Shown here piece after piece: positions 18,657-28,214 of a stretch of 64,000 nucleotides of DNA. The notes under the pieces were generated by a model. The model was not told the DNA's origin. It ran no database searches and saw only the letters and a list, made by a program, of their open reading frames with translations. Source of the DNA: an uncultured Mucispirillum sp. (lineage in GTDB: Bacteria > Chrysiogenota > Deferribacteres > Deferribacterales > Mucispirillaceae); the NCBI GenBank assembly GCA_944323205.1, contig CALURO010000007.1, positions 1-64,000 of the forward strand, read 5' to 3'. Positions within the stretch are counted from its first letter, which is position 1. The number at the start of each line of letters is the position of its first letter. The position numbers and the translations under genes were made by a program.

Positions 18657-19085
18657 TAGGCTTTTTATCTGAGGGTACACCATTTTTTATAACACCCTAT
18701 GTCACTCAGACGAGCGGTTTTTGCGAGGACTGCCGATTTCCCGTCCAGCCAGCTTTTTTATTTCCTGCCTATTCGTTGGAAAAAGCTGTCCTCCTTTCAG
18801 TCGCCGAATAGGAAGGAATCAGAAATCGCACAGGCTAGACCGGAGCGAAGAGTCTATATAGGTGCAGGATGCACCGTCGCTTGCGAGAGCAACAAGGAAT
18901 TTACTTCCGTAGTTGCATGGTTTTTTAAATACAGGGATGTATTTAAAAATAAAAGTTTAAATAGATTCTTCGCCTACTATCGCAGGCTCTGAATGACAGT
19001 TATTACGACTACTTATTTTTTACATATATTATCAAGTAGTTATAGCATTTTTGAATAAAAAATGGGGTACCACTAGGCTTTTTAT
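18657..19085. repeat. dispersed repeat element 1 with inverted ends
   Basis: The element (about 18669-19073, 405 bp) has imperfect terminal inverted repeats, GGTACACCATTTTTTAT at 18674 and its complement ending at 19071 (16 of 17 match). It is bracketed by a 12-bp direct repeat TAGGCTTTTTAT at 18657-18668 and 19074-19085; the right copy overlaps the azlD stop. Its body shares long segments with the elements at 23.86 kb (inverted) and 40.22 kb, including GTCACTCAGACGAGCGG and TTCGCCTACTATCG. It encodes no transposase; the open frame inside looks spurious. Confidence 0.85.
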
Positions 19086-19423
19086 ACAAAATACCTAAGC
19101 AAAGCAAGCAGTGTAACACCAAAAATAATTACAGCAAATAAATTTTTAACAAAAATACCAAATAAAAATGTGCATATACCTGAAATTAGAAATAAATTAT
19201 CTAAAGAAATAAATAATTTCTTACTTTCACTATCCACAATCAGTGCAGGAATAAGAAGTGCAGCAAGAACAGCAATTGGAATATAACCCAGCCATTCAAC
19301 AATAGCTGGTTTTAATTTTTTACCTTTTAATATTACAAATGGCAGTTCCCGCGAAAAATATGTAACTGCCCCCATGCCAATAATTATTATATAAATATAT
19401 TCCAGTGGATTACTACTAAACAT
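19082..19423 (-). CDS. azlD: AzlD-family branched-chain amino acid exporter subunit
   Basis: A 113-residue AzlD-type protein with four predicted membrane helices and the family segment VTYFSRELPFVIL near residue 20. With AzlC it forms a branched-chain amino acid exporter. The ATG at 19423 follows AGGAGG and overlaps the azlC end by 8 bp, implying coupled translation. The last codons fall in the 12-bp direct repeat that flanks element 1, so the element lies right at its 3' end. Confidence 0.87.
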   Translation of the reverse strand: MFSSNPLEYIYIIIIGMGAVTYFSRELPFVILKGKKLKPAIVEWLGYIPIAVLAALLIPALIVDSESKKLFISLDNLFLISGICTFLFGIFVKNLFAVIIFGVTLLALLRYFV

Positions 19424-20123
19424 TGTGAAGCCTCCTGCCTGTGTAATATCCAGCAAATGCTCCAGCTACAGCACCAGCAATTACTCCAATATAAACCATA
19501 TTTAAAAGTGCAAAAATTACTGCAATCAGCCCGCCAGTGATAAATGCAGCCCATTGAGCAGTATTTACAAGACGAGGAATAATTAAAGCAATAAATAAAG
19601 CATATAATGTAAAATCAAGTCCAAATTTTGAACTATCAGGAATAAGACTTGCAGATATTCCACCAATAGTGCTGCTTATTACCCATATAGAATGGGCAGT
19701 AATATTTAAAGTAAATGCAGTAACAGTATTAATATTATTTTTTTCTATAAAATTTAAGTGCATAGCAAATACTTCATCAGTAATTTGTGCTGCAAAAAGC
19801 GACTGTTTAAAAAAGCTCCATTTAGATATATATTGGTATAAAACAGATGTATATAAAATATGGCGGGAATTAACTATAAATGTAGTAATAATAATAGATA
19901 TGGGCGATGCACCAGCTGCAATCATTCCGCCTGCAATATATTGACCTGCTCCAGCATAAACAAGCAGCGACATTATAAATATCTGCACAACACTCATTCC
20001 TGCCTCAGCACATACTATACCGCAGGCAAACCCTAAGGGCAGGTATCCTGCAGCAATTGGCAGAAAAAGCCTTATACCATCTAAAAACTCTTTATATTTT
20101 ATGTGCTTCATTTCCTTTTCCAT
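19416..20123 (-). CDS. azlC: AzlC-family branched-chain amino acid exporter
   Basis: A 235-residue AzlC membrane protein. LPLGFACGIVCAEAG near residues 27-42 and SLLVYAGAGQYIA near 53-65 are characteristic. It partners AzlD downstream. Two ATGs are possible: 20123, with no clear ribosome site, or 20111, preceded by AAAAGG at short spacing. It is transcribed divergently from a TetR gene, its likely regulator. Confidence 0.88.
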   Translation of the reverse strand: MEKEMKHIKYKEFLDGIRLFLPIAAGYLPLGFACGIVCAEAGMSVVQIFIMSLLVYAGAGQYIAGGMIAAGASPISIIITTFIVNSRHILYTSVLYQYISKWSFFKQSLFAAQITDEVFAMHLNFIEKNNINTVTAFTLNITAHSIWVISSTIGGISASLIPDSSKFGLDFTLYALFIALIIPRLVNTAQWAAFITGGLIAVIFALLNMVYIGVIAGAVAGAFAGYYTGRRLHNV

Positions 20124-20243
20124 ATGGGCTATATAACATTTTATTATACAACAATCAATAAAAATTTTTATTCTATAACATATTTATAAATCTAATAATT
20201 TTTAGTAACAAATATTTTTTATTTAACAAATAATCTTTTTTTG

Positions 20244-20276
20244 TTGAATTTTTTTAAAATAAAATGTAATATACAT
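20244..20276 (+). promoter_or_regulatory. promoter with overlapping operator-like palindrome
   Basis: TTGAAT (20244-20249) and TAATAT (20267-20272) are separated by 17 bp. ATGTAATATACAT (20264-20276), a perfect inverted repeat with a 3-nt centre, covers the -10. This fits auto-repression by the TetR protein encoded at 20291. Confidence 0.5.
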
Positions 20277-20290
20277 TAAAGGACAACTTT

Positions 20291-20872
20291 ATGGATAATA
20301 AAAACAAATTAAAAACACCTGAAATTCTAAAAAATGCATTTTGGAAGCTGTATTCTGAAAAAGATATAAATAAAATAAGAATTGCAGAAATAACAGATTT
20401 AGCAGGATATAACAGGGGAGTTTTTTACTCATACTATAAAAACATATATGAAATGTTTGACAGCATTGAAAGAGATGTTATGCTTGAAATAAAAGAAATT
20501 TCCCAGCTTATACAGGCCTTTATTATAGATGAAACATATAATCAAGATAAACTTTCAATAATAATCAATAATTACAAAAAAAATGAAAAATATCTGCGAG
20601 TACTTTTTACTAAAAACGATAATCCAAGATTTATGGTTCGTATGAAAAAAATGCTTAAAGAAAATCTTTTAAATGAAGCAAAAAAAGCAAAATGCCATAA
20701 ACCAAATATAGAATATTATATAGAATATTATGTTTCTGGAATGGTAAGTCTGCTTATTCACTGGTTTATAAAGGGCAGCAGTCTTTCTTTAGAAGATTTT
20801 TCCCAGCTTGTAATAGACATTACAGGACTTGAATCAGTTAAAATCCTTAAACTTATTTATGGCAAAGATTAA
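20291..20872 (+). CDS. TetR/AcrR transcriptional regulator
   Basis: A 193-residue TetR-family protein. The helix-turn-helix covers about residues 25-46 (IAEITDLAGYNRGVFYSYYK), and the C-terminal part resembles the TetR_C_33-like ligand domain. It is divergent from azlCD, so control of that exporter and of itself is likely. The 3' end overlaps the convergent lipoprotein gene by 4 bp. Confidence 0.88.
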   Translation: MDNKNKLKTPEILKNAFWKLYSEKDINKIRIAEITDLAGYNRGVFYSYYKNIYEMFDSIERDVMLEIKEISQLIQAFIIDETYNQDKLSIIINNYKKNEKYLRVLFTKNDNPRFMVRMKKMLKENLLNEAKKAKCHKPNIEYYIEYYVSGMVSLLIHWFIKGSSLSLEDFSQLVIDITGLESVKILKLIYGKD

Positions 20873-21264
20873 TTCTCTGCTTTATCAAGATATAAATCAA
20901 GTTCATCAAGAGCTTTTAATATTTCATCAAATATCTGCTTTTCATTATTATTTACATAAGGTTTATACCTTATAACAAAACTGCGGATAGATGCAATAAA
21001 CTGCTTATCTGGTATAACTGTACCTTGTATCATACCTCTTGTATAGCCTGTAAATACCTGCAGCCCCTGCTTAGCTAACCTTTTCCTCATCTCTTTTTTT
21101 TCAAGAGATGTTGCAGAAACAAACCTAAGCTCTATATCTATATCAAAAATTTCCTTTGGGGTTGCTGAAATCTCTATTCTCTGGCTGTATTTTTGATAAG
21201 CAGTAGAGCAGCCCCAGCTGAATATTACCGCCAATATTACTACAAAAGATAAAAATTTTTTCAT
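20869..21264 (-). CDS. small lipoprotein
   Basis: A 131-residue protein with a lipoprotein signal (MKKFLSFVVILAVIFSWGC, lipidated Cys19). The rest is soluble and helical, with no family I recognise. The start is ATG 21264 after GGAAGGAAT; the longer frame reads into aroC. It overlaps the aroC stop by 4 bp and so is probably translated from the aroC transcript. Confidence 0.75.
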   Translation of the reverse strand: MKKFLSFVVILAVIFSWGCSTAYQKYSQRIEISATPKEIFDIDIELRFVSATSLEKKEMRKRLAKQGLQVFTGYTRGMIQGTVIPDKQFIASIRSFVIRYKPYVNNNEKQIFDEILKALDELDLYLDKAEN

Positions 21265-22319
21265 ATAATATTCCTTCCAACATGTATCATCATCATATCT
21301 ACAATTGTTAAAGCTGCCATTGCTTCTGCAACAACAACCCCACGGGGAGCAACACACGGGTCATGCCTGCCTTTTGTTATAATTTCTCTCAGCTCGCCAT
21401 TTTTATCTACTGTCTTTTTTGGTGTTAATATAGATGATGTTGGTTTTACTGCAAACCTTAATACTATATCCTGACCAGAAGATATGCCTCCAAGAGTGCC
21501 GCCTGCATTATTAGAAAGAAAGCCATCTTGTGTAATCTCATCATTATTTTCACTTCCACGCATAGCAGCAGCCTTAAACCCTGCACCAAACTCTACACCT
21601 TTTACTGCTGGTATACTCATAATTGCATAAGCAAGCCTTGCATTAAGTCTGTCAAATACTGGCTCGCCTAATCCTGCCGGCACATTTTTTATACAAAGTT
21701 CCACCACACCGCCTACAGAATCAAGCTCATACTTAGCTTTTAAAATAGCTTCTTCCATTAATGGATAAGCATTTCTGTCTGCTGTACGCACTGGGTTCTG
21801 CTCTATAAACTCTCTTTCAAAATTTTCTGACCTGATATTTTCAATCTGTATAATATAGCCAAAAATATCAATACCTTTTAATGCCAGTATTTTTTTAGCC
21901 ACTGCACCTGCTGCCACTCTGCCAATTGTTTCTCTAGCAGATGCCCTGCCTCCACCCCTGTAATCTCTAATACCAAACTTTTTAAAATATGTAAAATCTG
22001 CATGACCTGGGCGGAATAAATCTTTTATATCATTATAATCCTGACTTCTCTGGCTTGTGTTCCTTACCATTAATGCTATTGGAGTACCTGTTGTTTTGCC
22101 TTCAAATACACCTGATAAGATTTCTACCTTATCATCTTCTTTACGGAGAGTAGAAACTTTACTCTGCCCCGGTTTTCTTCTATCAAGCTCTTTTTGTATG
22201 TCATCATCATTTAATTCCAAGCCAGCTGGACAGCCGTCTATTATAACACCGACTGCTGCACCATGGCTTTCTCCAAATGTGGTTATTCTAAAAGATTCTC
22301 CATAGGAATTTGAATACAT
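21261..22319 (-). CDS. aroC: chorismate synthase
   Basis: A 352-residue chorismate synthase, the last step of the shikimate pathway (EPSP to chorismate, needing reduced FMN). TTFGESHGAAVG (residues 13-24) is the first family signature, and RPGHAD and RGGGRASARET follow in order. The C-terminal KGRHDPCVAPRGV segment contains the conserved active-site region. Length and start are normal. It is followed by an overlapping lipoprotein gene. Confidence 0.96.
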   Translation of the reverse strand: MYSNSYGESFRITTFGESHGAAVGVIIDGCPAGLELNDDDIQKELDRRKPGQSKVSTLRKEDDKVEILSGVFEGKTTGTPIALMVRNTSQRSQDYNDIKDLFRPGHADFTYFKKFGIRDYRGGGRASARETIGRVAAGAVAKKILALKGIDIFGYIIQIENIRSENFEREFIEQNPVRTADRNAYPLMEEAILKAKYELDSVGGVVELCIKNVPAGLGEPVFDRLNARLAYAIMSIPAVKGVEFGAGFKAAAMRGSENNDEITQDGFLSNNAGGTLGGISSGQDIVLRFAVKPTSSILTPKKTVDKNGELREIITKGRHDPCVAPRGVVVAEAMAALTIVDMMMIHVGRNII

Positions 22320-22462
22320 TTAATGCTCCATTTTTTAATCAGCCAAATATTTTTTAGATAATGTTAATACTATATTTAATATTATATTAATTGCAAGAAC
22401 TTTATACTAAACTTATCTAAAAAAGCCATATGCACTTACTTAATAATAATTAATATATAATA

Positions 22463-23467
22463 TTACTTTGTCCCATTATCCTGCGATAGTAAATTAATGA
22501 TTTTTTTATATTCATTATCAGGCAGTGTTGATGAGCCTTTTAAACTTTCTGCATAAAAAAGTGCAGTTTTGCCGTTATTATCTTTTAATGAAGTATCCGC
22601 CCCGCCTGCAATTAATGCATTAAAGGCATCTATATCACCATTTTTTAGAGCTGCCATTAATGGAGTCTGCCCTTGATTATTTTTTGCATTAATATTTACT
22701 TTATTTAATATTAAAAATGCTATTAACTCCCTATATTCTTCATTTTTTATAAATTCTCTGTAATTTAGAGCATAATGCATTAAAGGTAGAGCATTATATT
22801 CACTAAAATCATAATTTAAATCAACACCATTTTTCACCATTTTTTCAAGAGCATAAACATTTGCTTTTGAACAAGCTATATATAAAGGTGAACCAGTCCA
22901 CATATCGCCCCATACATAATACATATCAACTTTTTTGCTGTTAAGAAGTATGTCTATTGCCTGCTTGTTATATTCTAAAATTGCCTGACTTAATGGTGGT
23001 ATGCCAGTATCTGATGTGCTGTTTAAGTTTGCTCCGTTATCAATTAAAAACTGCAGAACATAATAACTGCCTGAAGCTATAGCAACATTTACTGCATTTT
23101 CTCCAGTTTTATTCATTGCATTTATATCAAAGCCATTATTTAGAAATTCACTGATTTTTGCAGTATCATTATCATATATTGCTCTGAAAAATACTGCCAC
23201 ATCATTTTCATTTGCAGCAGCAGGAATATTTTTATCTGCCTGGACTGATTTTATTACATCTATCCCTTCCCCTTCTGATTTAGGAACCTGTGCATTTTGG
23301 ATTACTTCTCCATTTTCAGATACAGCTTCAAGCTCTGCAAATTCTTTACTGTTATTAGAAAGATTATCCTGCTGTATATCTAAATTTTCTTTAATTTCAC
23401 TATTTTTATCACAGCCTGCAAAAAATAATAATGTAGATATTAAATAGATTACTAATTTTTTACTCAT
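22463..23467 (-). CDS. ankyrin-repeat lipoprotein
   Basis: A 334-residue lipoprotein (LLFFAGC, Cys19). A low-complexity acidic segment of about 70 residues is followed by ankyrin repeats from about residue 90 to the end, with typical NKTGENAVNVAIASG and NNQGQTPLMAALKNG units. It is anchored in the cell envelope and probably binds protein partners. It is one of three ankyrin genes in the window; no enzymatic domain is seen. Confidence 0.88.
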   Translation of the reverse strand: MSKKLVIYLISTLLFFAGCDKNSEIKENLDIQQDNLSNNSKEFAELEAVSENGEVIQNAQVPKSEGEGIDVIKSVQADKNIPAAANENDVAVFFRAIYDNDTAKISEFLNNGFDINAMNKTGENAVNVAIASGSYYVLQFLIDNGANLNSTSDTGIPPLSQAILEYNKQAIDILLNSKKVDMYYVWGDMWTGSPLYIACSKANVYALEKMVKNGVDLNYDFSEYNALPLMHYALNYREFIKNEEYRELIAFLILNKVNINAKNNQGQTPLMAALKNGDIDAFNALIAGGADTSLKDNNGKTALFYAESLKGSSTLPDNEYKKIINLLSQDNGTK

Positions 23468-23513
23468 AAATCACCTTTACAAATTAAGATAAAATAAGTA
23501 TAACATAAATATT

Positions 23514-23777
23514 ATGAGTTATGAAACAATTTTTACAATTTTTAAAATAGGAATTATATGTTTTTTTCTTAACCTGCCATTTGGTATGATTAGAAGCCGT
23601 TTTACATCATACAGTATTATGTGGTTTATAAGCATACATGCACCAATTCCAGTTGCAGCAATACTTAGGCGGGCAGCAGGTTTCTCTTTTTGGTATGTGT
23701 TTATATTCATGGCTTTTGGTATTGCCGGGCAGATTATTGGCAAAAAAATAGCTCTTAGGTATTTTCCACCAAAATAA
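23514..23777 (+). CDS. small integral membrane protein
   Basis: An 87-residue protein with two or three predicted membrane helices and basic loops (RSRFTSY, RRAAG, KKIALRYF). I do not recognise the family. It is divergent from the ankyrin lipoprotein gene and ends 80 bp before repeat element 2. The residue composition looks like a real membrane protein rather than a chance frame. Confidence 0.6.
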   Translation: MSYETIFTIFKIGIICFFLNLPFGMIRSRFTSYSIMWFISIHAPIPVAAILRRAAGFSFWYVFIFMAFGIAGQIIGKKIALRYFPPK

Positions 23778-23857
23778 ATTTTCTATTTAGTTATTTATCT
23801 TATAAAAATGATTTAAAACAGCCAAAAATAATATTAGTTATTGAATTTATCTGCATT

Positions 23858-24115
23858 GCCCCCCATTTTTTTATTAAAAAATGCTATAACTACTTGATAA
23901 TATATGTAAAAATATAAATAATTGTAATAACTGTCATTCAGAGCCTACAATAGTAGGCGAAGAATCTTATAATGTTTCAGCTAGTAAAAATTATAGACTC
24001 TTCGCTCCGGTCTAGCCTGTGCGATTTCTGATTCCTCGCTATTCGCTCGGGAAATCGGCAGTCCTCGCAAAAACCGCTCGTCTGAGTGACATAAGGTGTT
24101 TTTAAAAAATGGGGG
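23858..24115. repeat. dispersed repeat element 2 (inverted orientation)
   Basis: A 258-bp relative of element 1 in the opposite orientation. It runs from CCCCCCATTTTTTT at the left to AAAAAATGGGGG at the right. Inside are the shared modules for AGAGCCTACAATAGTAGGCG, the CGGTCTAGCCTGTGCGATTTC stretch and CGCTCGTCTGAGTGAC. It lacks the central part found in element 1. It fills the gap between a small membrane protein gene and an Ig-like lipoprotein gene; no coding function is seen. Confidence 0.85.
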
Positions 24116-24195
24116 TGAAACAAGTAAATTTATTTCTTGATATTTGAAATTATTTTTATTATATTTATAAATATAAAATAAGGAAGTGATTTGGT

Positions 24196-26034
24196 ATGAA
24201 TAAACTTTTAACACTTTTAATTGTTATTTTCATGATTTTTGGTTGTGGTGAAAATTTCACTGATAAAAATACAACAAACAGCACAGAGCAGGGTGGAAGC
24301 AACACTGGTGACAACACTGGTAGTGGCTCTGATAACGGTAATACTGGTGATAATACAGGCGACGGCTCTGACAGCGGCAATACTGATGATAATACTGGCG
24401 ACGGCTCTGGCAGTGGCGATACTGATGATAATACAGGCGACGGCTCGGACAGTGGCGATACTGGCGATAACACAGGCGATGGCTCTGACAGTGGCAATAC
24501 TGGCGATAACACAGGCGATGGCTCTGACAGTGGCAATACTGGCGATAACACAGGTGACGGCTCGGACAGTGGCGATAATGACGATAATACTCCACCCCAA
24601 GTAGAAAATGTAACAAGTATTTTAATTAAAAGCTGTATGAATACTGTTGATGAAGAAAATAATCCTATTAAATCATACAAACAAGAAATAGATGAATTAA
24701 CACTTGATTTAACTGATAAAATAAGTGCTGAAATACAAGGTGATGCTAGACCGCAAAATGCAGCTAACCGTTTAGTTTATTACTCAGTTGAGCCATCAAG
24801 CCTTGCATCAATTGACGGTAATGGCAATGTAACAGCACAAAATACAGGAATAGGCACTATTACTGTGCAGTCTGACAGTAACCCTGAAATAAAAAAATCT
24901 ATTCCATTAACTATAACTAATAGTGCAGCAGAAAAAGGCGAAACAATACCTGTGCAGGCGATAGGTTTTGAAGAAACAAGCCTTATTTTACAAATGGGTG
25001 AAACATATAAATTAACACCAAAATTTACACCAGTTAATACAACAGAACGGGAGTTTGAGTGTGGTGTTGCAGGTAACCCTGCTTACATAAAACTAAATAA
25101 AGACACTTGTGAAGTTACTGGTATTCAAACACAATCTCCAAGCAATATTTATATAAAATCAAAAAATAATAATAGTATTTCTAACGAAAGCACTGGAATT
25201 ATGATAAAAACAGTTGATAAAAAAATACCACTTGAAAATTTCAGCATAACACCAAAATCTATTACAGTTGATAAAGGTGAGCAGGCTTTTTTATTAACAG
25301 ATAAATTTAATGTTACATATAATCCAACAGATACTAACGAAAAAGATTTTAATTACTCATCTAGTAATAGTGATATTTTATATAATGTTTCTGGCAGTAA
25401 ATTTAGACCTGATAATGTTGGAGTAGCAACTATAACAGTAACATCAAAATTTCACCCAGAGATGTTTGAAGAAGTGATTGTTAATGTTAAAGACCCATAC
25501 GACAAAGAGCCTCCTGTTCATGATGATATTAATCCATCAGATATGGCAACTTATAGTGATAGAATGTATATTAAAATAATGTTTGATGTTATAAGCTCTA
25601 CTGGAGATATAAAAAATAATGAAGGTTTAAAGGGGATACATCAGATAGATGTGCAACCAAATGGTAAAAATGGCATTGAACTGATAACTAAAAATATGAA
25701 TGGTTATATTAGTAACTATGGTTTTTGTGAAAAATATGGCTGTATGCAGGGAAGACCAGAAAATGAAGATATAGCTGTAAAAAGTTCTGGTATAAATTAT
25801 TATGTTGGTCATAACGATTTATATATTCCTGTAAGAAATAGTGGTAAATCTACATACGATATATATACTATATTCTCTTTTGGCTCTGCAAGACTTTATT
25901 ACAGAAGTAACGAGCAGCTTGTAATTGACTGGGACCAATATAACCCTGAAATTCATAAAAATGCTGCTAAATTTCATATTATATTAAAAGATAGAACTTT
26001 TAGCAGCACATTTGATGGCTTTGATACAAAATAA
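24196..26034 (+). CDS. Ig-like surface lipoprotein with 13-residue tandem repeats
   Basis: A 612-residue lipoprotein (IFMIFGC, Cys17). Residues 38-128 are seven 13-residue units of GDNTGDGSDSGNT type, an acidic flexible stalk. They are followed by about three BIG2-like Ig domains (IDGNGNVTAQNTGIGTITVQ is typical), and a C-terminal domain from about residue 440 that I do not recognise. It is probably exposed on the outer membrane or exported. It has its own terminator. The DNA of the stalk repeats every 39 bp, so copy number can change without a frameshift. Confidence 0.85.
   Translation: MNKLLTLLIVIFMIFGCGENFTDKNTTNSTEQGGSNTGDNTGSGSDNGNTGDNTGDGSDSGNTDDNTGDGSGSGDTDDNTGDGSDSGDTGDNTGDGSDSGNTGDNTGDGSDSGNTGDNTGDGSDSGDNDDNTPPQVENVTSILIKSCMNTVDEENNPIKSYKQEIDELTLDLTDKISAEIQGDARPQNAANRLVYYSVEPSSLASIDGNGNVTAQNTGIGTITVQSDSNPEIKKSIPLTITNSAAEKGETIPVQAIGFEETSLILQMGETYKLTPKFTPVNTTEREFECGVAGNPAYIKLNKDTCEVTGIQTQSPSNIYIKSKNNNSISNESTGIMIKTVDKKIPLENFSITPKSITVDKGEQAFLLTDKFNVTYNPTDTNEKDFNYSSSNSDILYNVSGSKFRPDNVGVATITVTSKFHPEMFEEVIVNVKDPYDKEPPVHDDINPSDMATYSDRMYIKIMFDVISSTGDIKNNEGLKGIHQIDVQPNGKNGIELITKNMNGYISNYGFCEKYGCMQGRPENEDIAVKSSGINYYVGHNDLYIPVRNSGKSTYDIYTIFSFGSARLYYRSNEQLVIDWDQYNPEIHKNAAKFHIILKDRTFSSTFDGFDTK
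24307..24591 (+). repeat. 39-bp tandem repeats encoding the stalk
   Basis: Seven 39-bp units (24307-24579) plus a partial one, differing mainly at third positions and G/D or S/N swaps. The fifth and sixth units encode the same peptide. The near-identical repetition keeps several other frames open on both strands. Confidence 0.88.
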
Positions 26035-26046
26035 ATAATTAAACTT

Positions 26047-26078
26047 AAAGTGGCAGAAGATAATTTCTGCCACTTTTT
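26047..26078 (+). terminator. rho-independent terminator
   Basis: AAAGTGGCAGAA and TTCTGCCACTTT form a 12-bp stem with a 6-nt loop followed by TTTTT, just after the Ig-like lipoprotein gene. Confidence 0.9.
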
Positions 26079-26139
26079 CATCATCTTTTGATATATATAA
26101 ATTTGTTCTAAATAAATTCTTAAACACACATTATTTTTA

Positions 26140-26168
26140 TTGACTAATCATATTTTTACTATTATAAA
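26140..26168 (+). promoter_or_regulatory. thrS promoter
   Basis: TTGACT (26140-26145) and TATAAA (26163-26168) are spaced by 17 bp. Transcription would start near 26175, giving a leader of about 60 nt for the thrS-infC-rpmI-rplT cluster. Confidence 0.7.
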
Positions 26169-26199
26169 CTTTATTTACTATATAGGCTTTCAAGCGTGC

Positions 26200-26230
26200 A
26201 GCTCATACAACTGCAAATGTATAAGGAGCT
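26200..26230 (+). promoter_or_regulatory. leader hairpin covering the thrS ribosome site
   Basis: AGCTCATACA (26200-26209) can pair with TGTAT-AAG-GAGCT (26218-26230), with a 3-nt bulge. The pairing includes GAG of the AGGAG ribosome site (26224-26228). It could throttle thrS translation, as leader structures do for E. coli thrS. Confidence 0.45.
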
Positions 26231-26234
26231 AATT

Positions 26235-28157
26235 ATGAATATAACATTACCAGATGGTGGCAGTTTAGAATTAGAAGATAATTCTACTATATTAGATGCT
26301 GCTAAAAAAATCTCTAACAGCCTTGCTAAAAAAGCAGTAGCAGGCGTTATTAATAACAAACTTGTTGATTTAAATACTGCACTCCATAACGGAGATAATA
26401 TAAAAATATTAACGGAATCTGATGAAGAAGCATTAGAAATACTTAGACACTCTACTGCTCACTTAATGGCTCAGGCTGTTTTAAGGCTTTATCCAGAAAC
26501 AAAAGTTACTATCGGGCCAGTTGTAGAAAACGGTTTCTACTATGACTTTGACAGAGATACTCCATTTACTGTAGAAGATTTAGAAAAAATAGAAAAAGAA
26601 ATGGCTAAAATCTCTGCTGAAAATATATTAATCACAAGACAAGAAATTTCTGCTGGTGAAGCAATAGACCGTTTTACAAAAGAAGATGAAAAATATAAAG
26701 TAGAAATTATTAAAGATTTAGGTGTAGATACAGTATCTCTTTATGAACAGGGAGATTTTACTGACCTTTGTCGCGGACCACATGTATCATCTACTGGTAA
26801 AATAAAACATTTCAAACTTTTATCAGTTGCTGGTGCTTACTGGCGTGGCGATGAAAAAAATAAACAGCTGCAAAGAATATACGGCACTTCATGGTTTTCT
26901 AAAAAAGAACTTGATGACTATTTAAATATGCTTGAAGAAGCTAAAAAACGCGACCACAGACGCCTTGGCAAACAGCTTAAACTTTTTACTATAGAAGAAG
27001 ATGCAGGGGCAGGTTTCCCAATTTATCTTCCAAAAGGTGGTATGCTTAGAGCTGTTTTAGAACAGTTTGAAAGAGAAGAACATATTAAAAGAGGCTATGA
27101 CATAGTTTACGGTCCTACTATCCTTAAAAAAGATTTATGGGTATGCTCTGGCCACTATGATAACTACAAAGAAAATATGTATTTTACTGAGATAGACGGT
27201 ATGGAGTTTGGTATTAAACCAATGAACTGCTTATCTCATATTATGATATATAAAAATGACTTACATAGTTACAGAGATTTACCATTAAGATATTTTGAAC
27301 TTGGCACAGTACATAGGCACGAAAAATCAGGCGTTTTACACGGTCTTATGCGGGTTAGAGCATTTACTCAGGATGATGCTCACATTTTCTGCCGTCAGGA
27401 CCAGCTTTTAGAAGAAATTACAAATATCTTAGATTTTGTTAAAACTGTAATGGATATATTTGGCTTTGAATTTATACATACAGTATCTACAAGACCAGAA
27501 GAAAAATTTATCGGCTCAGTAGAAATATGGGATACTGCAACAAAAGCATTAATTGATGCACTAGAAACTAAAGGGTTAGATTATACAATCAACGAAGGCG
27601 ATGGTGCATTCTATGGACCAAAAATTGACATCAAATTAAAAGATGCTATCGGCAGACTTTGGCAGTGTGCTACAATCCAGTGCGACTTTAACCTGCCAGA
27701 AAGGTTTGATTTAAGCTATATAGGTCAGGACGGCGAAAAACACCGCCCTGTTATGCTGCACAGGGTTATTTTAGGCTCTGTTGATAGATTTTTAGGTGTA
27801 TTAATTGAACACTTTGCAGGTGCTTTCCCTGTATGGATTTCGCCTGTTCAGGTAAAAATAATGAATATTACTGATGAAAGTGCAGAATATGCAGAAAAAT
27901 TATACAGAGAATTAAAACAGGCTGGCATAAGAGTAGAAAAAGATTTAAGAAATGAGAAAATAGGCTACAAAATCAGAGAAGCACAAATGGAAAAAGTGCC
28001 TCACATGATAGTAGTTGGTAACAATGAGATGAATGAAAATAAAGTATCTGTTAGATTAAGAAACGGAGAAACAAAAAATAATCTTGATTTTTCTACATAT
28101 ATTAGTGTATTAAAATCATTAGTAGATTCAAAATCTCTTGAATTATGGGCTGAATAA
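26235..28157 (+). CDS. thrS: threonyl-tRNA synthetase
   Basis: A 640-residue ThrRS, class II. It has an N-terminal TGS domain (1-60), the editing domain with HSTAH (72-76) and the conserved THR/ALA-RS second zinc site region, a catalytic core from about residue 240 with class II motifs ([15 protein letters not shown] is typical), and the C-terminal anticodon-binding domain. The start is ATG 26235 after AGGAG; an upstream in-frame ATG at 26196 has no ribosome site. It is followed by infC, rpmI and rplT in the common bacterial order. Confidence 0.97.
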   Translation: MNITLPDGGSLELEDNSTILDAAKKISNSLAKKAVAGVINNKLVDLNTALHNGDNIKILTESDEEALEILRHSTAHLMAQAVLRLYPETKVTIGPVVENGFYYDFDRDTPFTVEDLEKIEKEMAKISAENILITRQEISAGEAIDRFTKEDEKYKVEIIKDLGVDTVSLYEQGDFTDLCRGPHVSSTGKIKHFKLLSVAGAYWRGDEKNKQLQRIYGTSWFSKKELDDYLNMLEEAKKRDHRRLGKQLKLFTIEEDAGAGFPIYLPKGGMLRAVLEQFEREEHIKRGYDIVYGPTILKKDLWVCSGHYDNYKENMYFTEIDGMEFGIKPMNCLSHIMIYKNDLHSYRDLPLRYFELGTVHRHEKSGVLHGLMRVRAFTQDDAHIFCRQDQLLEEITNILDFVKTVMDIFGFEFIHTVSTRPEEKFIGSVEIWDTATKALIDALETKGLDYTINEGDGAFYGPKIDIKLKDAIGRLWQCATIQCDFNLPERFDLSYIGQDGEKHRPVMLHRVILGSVDRFLGVLIEHFAGAFPVWISPVQVKIMNITDESAEYAEKLYRELKQAGIRVEKDLRNEKIGYKIREAQMEKVPHMIVVGNNEMNENKVSVRLRNGETKNNLDFSTYISVLKSLVDSKSLELWAE

Positions 28158-28214
28158 TATTATATATAGGCTAGAAAGGTTTTTAAGGGAATTATTCTCT
28201 TATGGAGGTGTATC

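Noticed and set aside
18699..18992. 97-residue frame inside element 1
   Set aside because: Its sequence is the translation of the dispersed repeat, and equivalent frames occur at 23981-24214 and 40268-40453 in other phases.
24217..24680. Several long open frames over the stalk repeats on both strands
   Set aside because: A 39-bp repeat keeps all frames open; only the plus frame from 24196 has a signal peptide, ribosome site and downstream domains.
26169..26234. T-box riboswitch before thrS
   Set aside because: The leader is only about 60 nt and lacks the T-box sequence and stem I.
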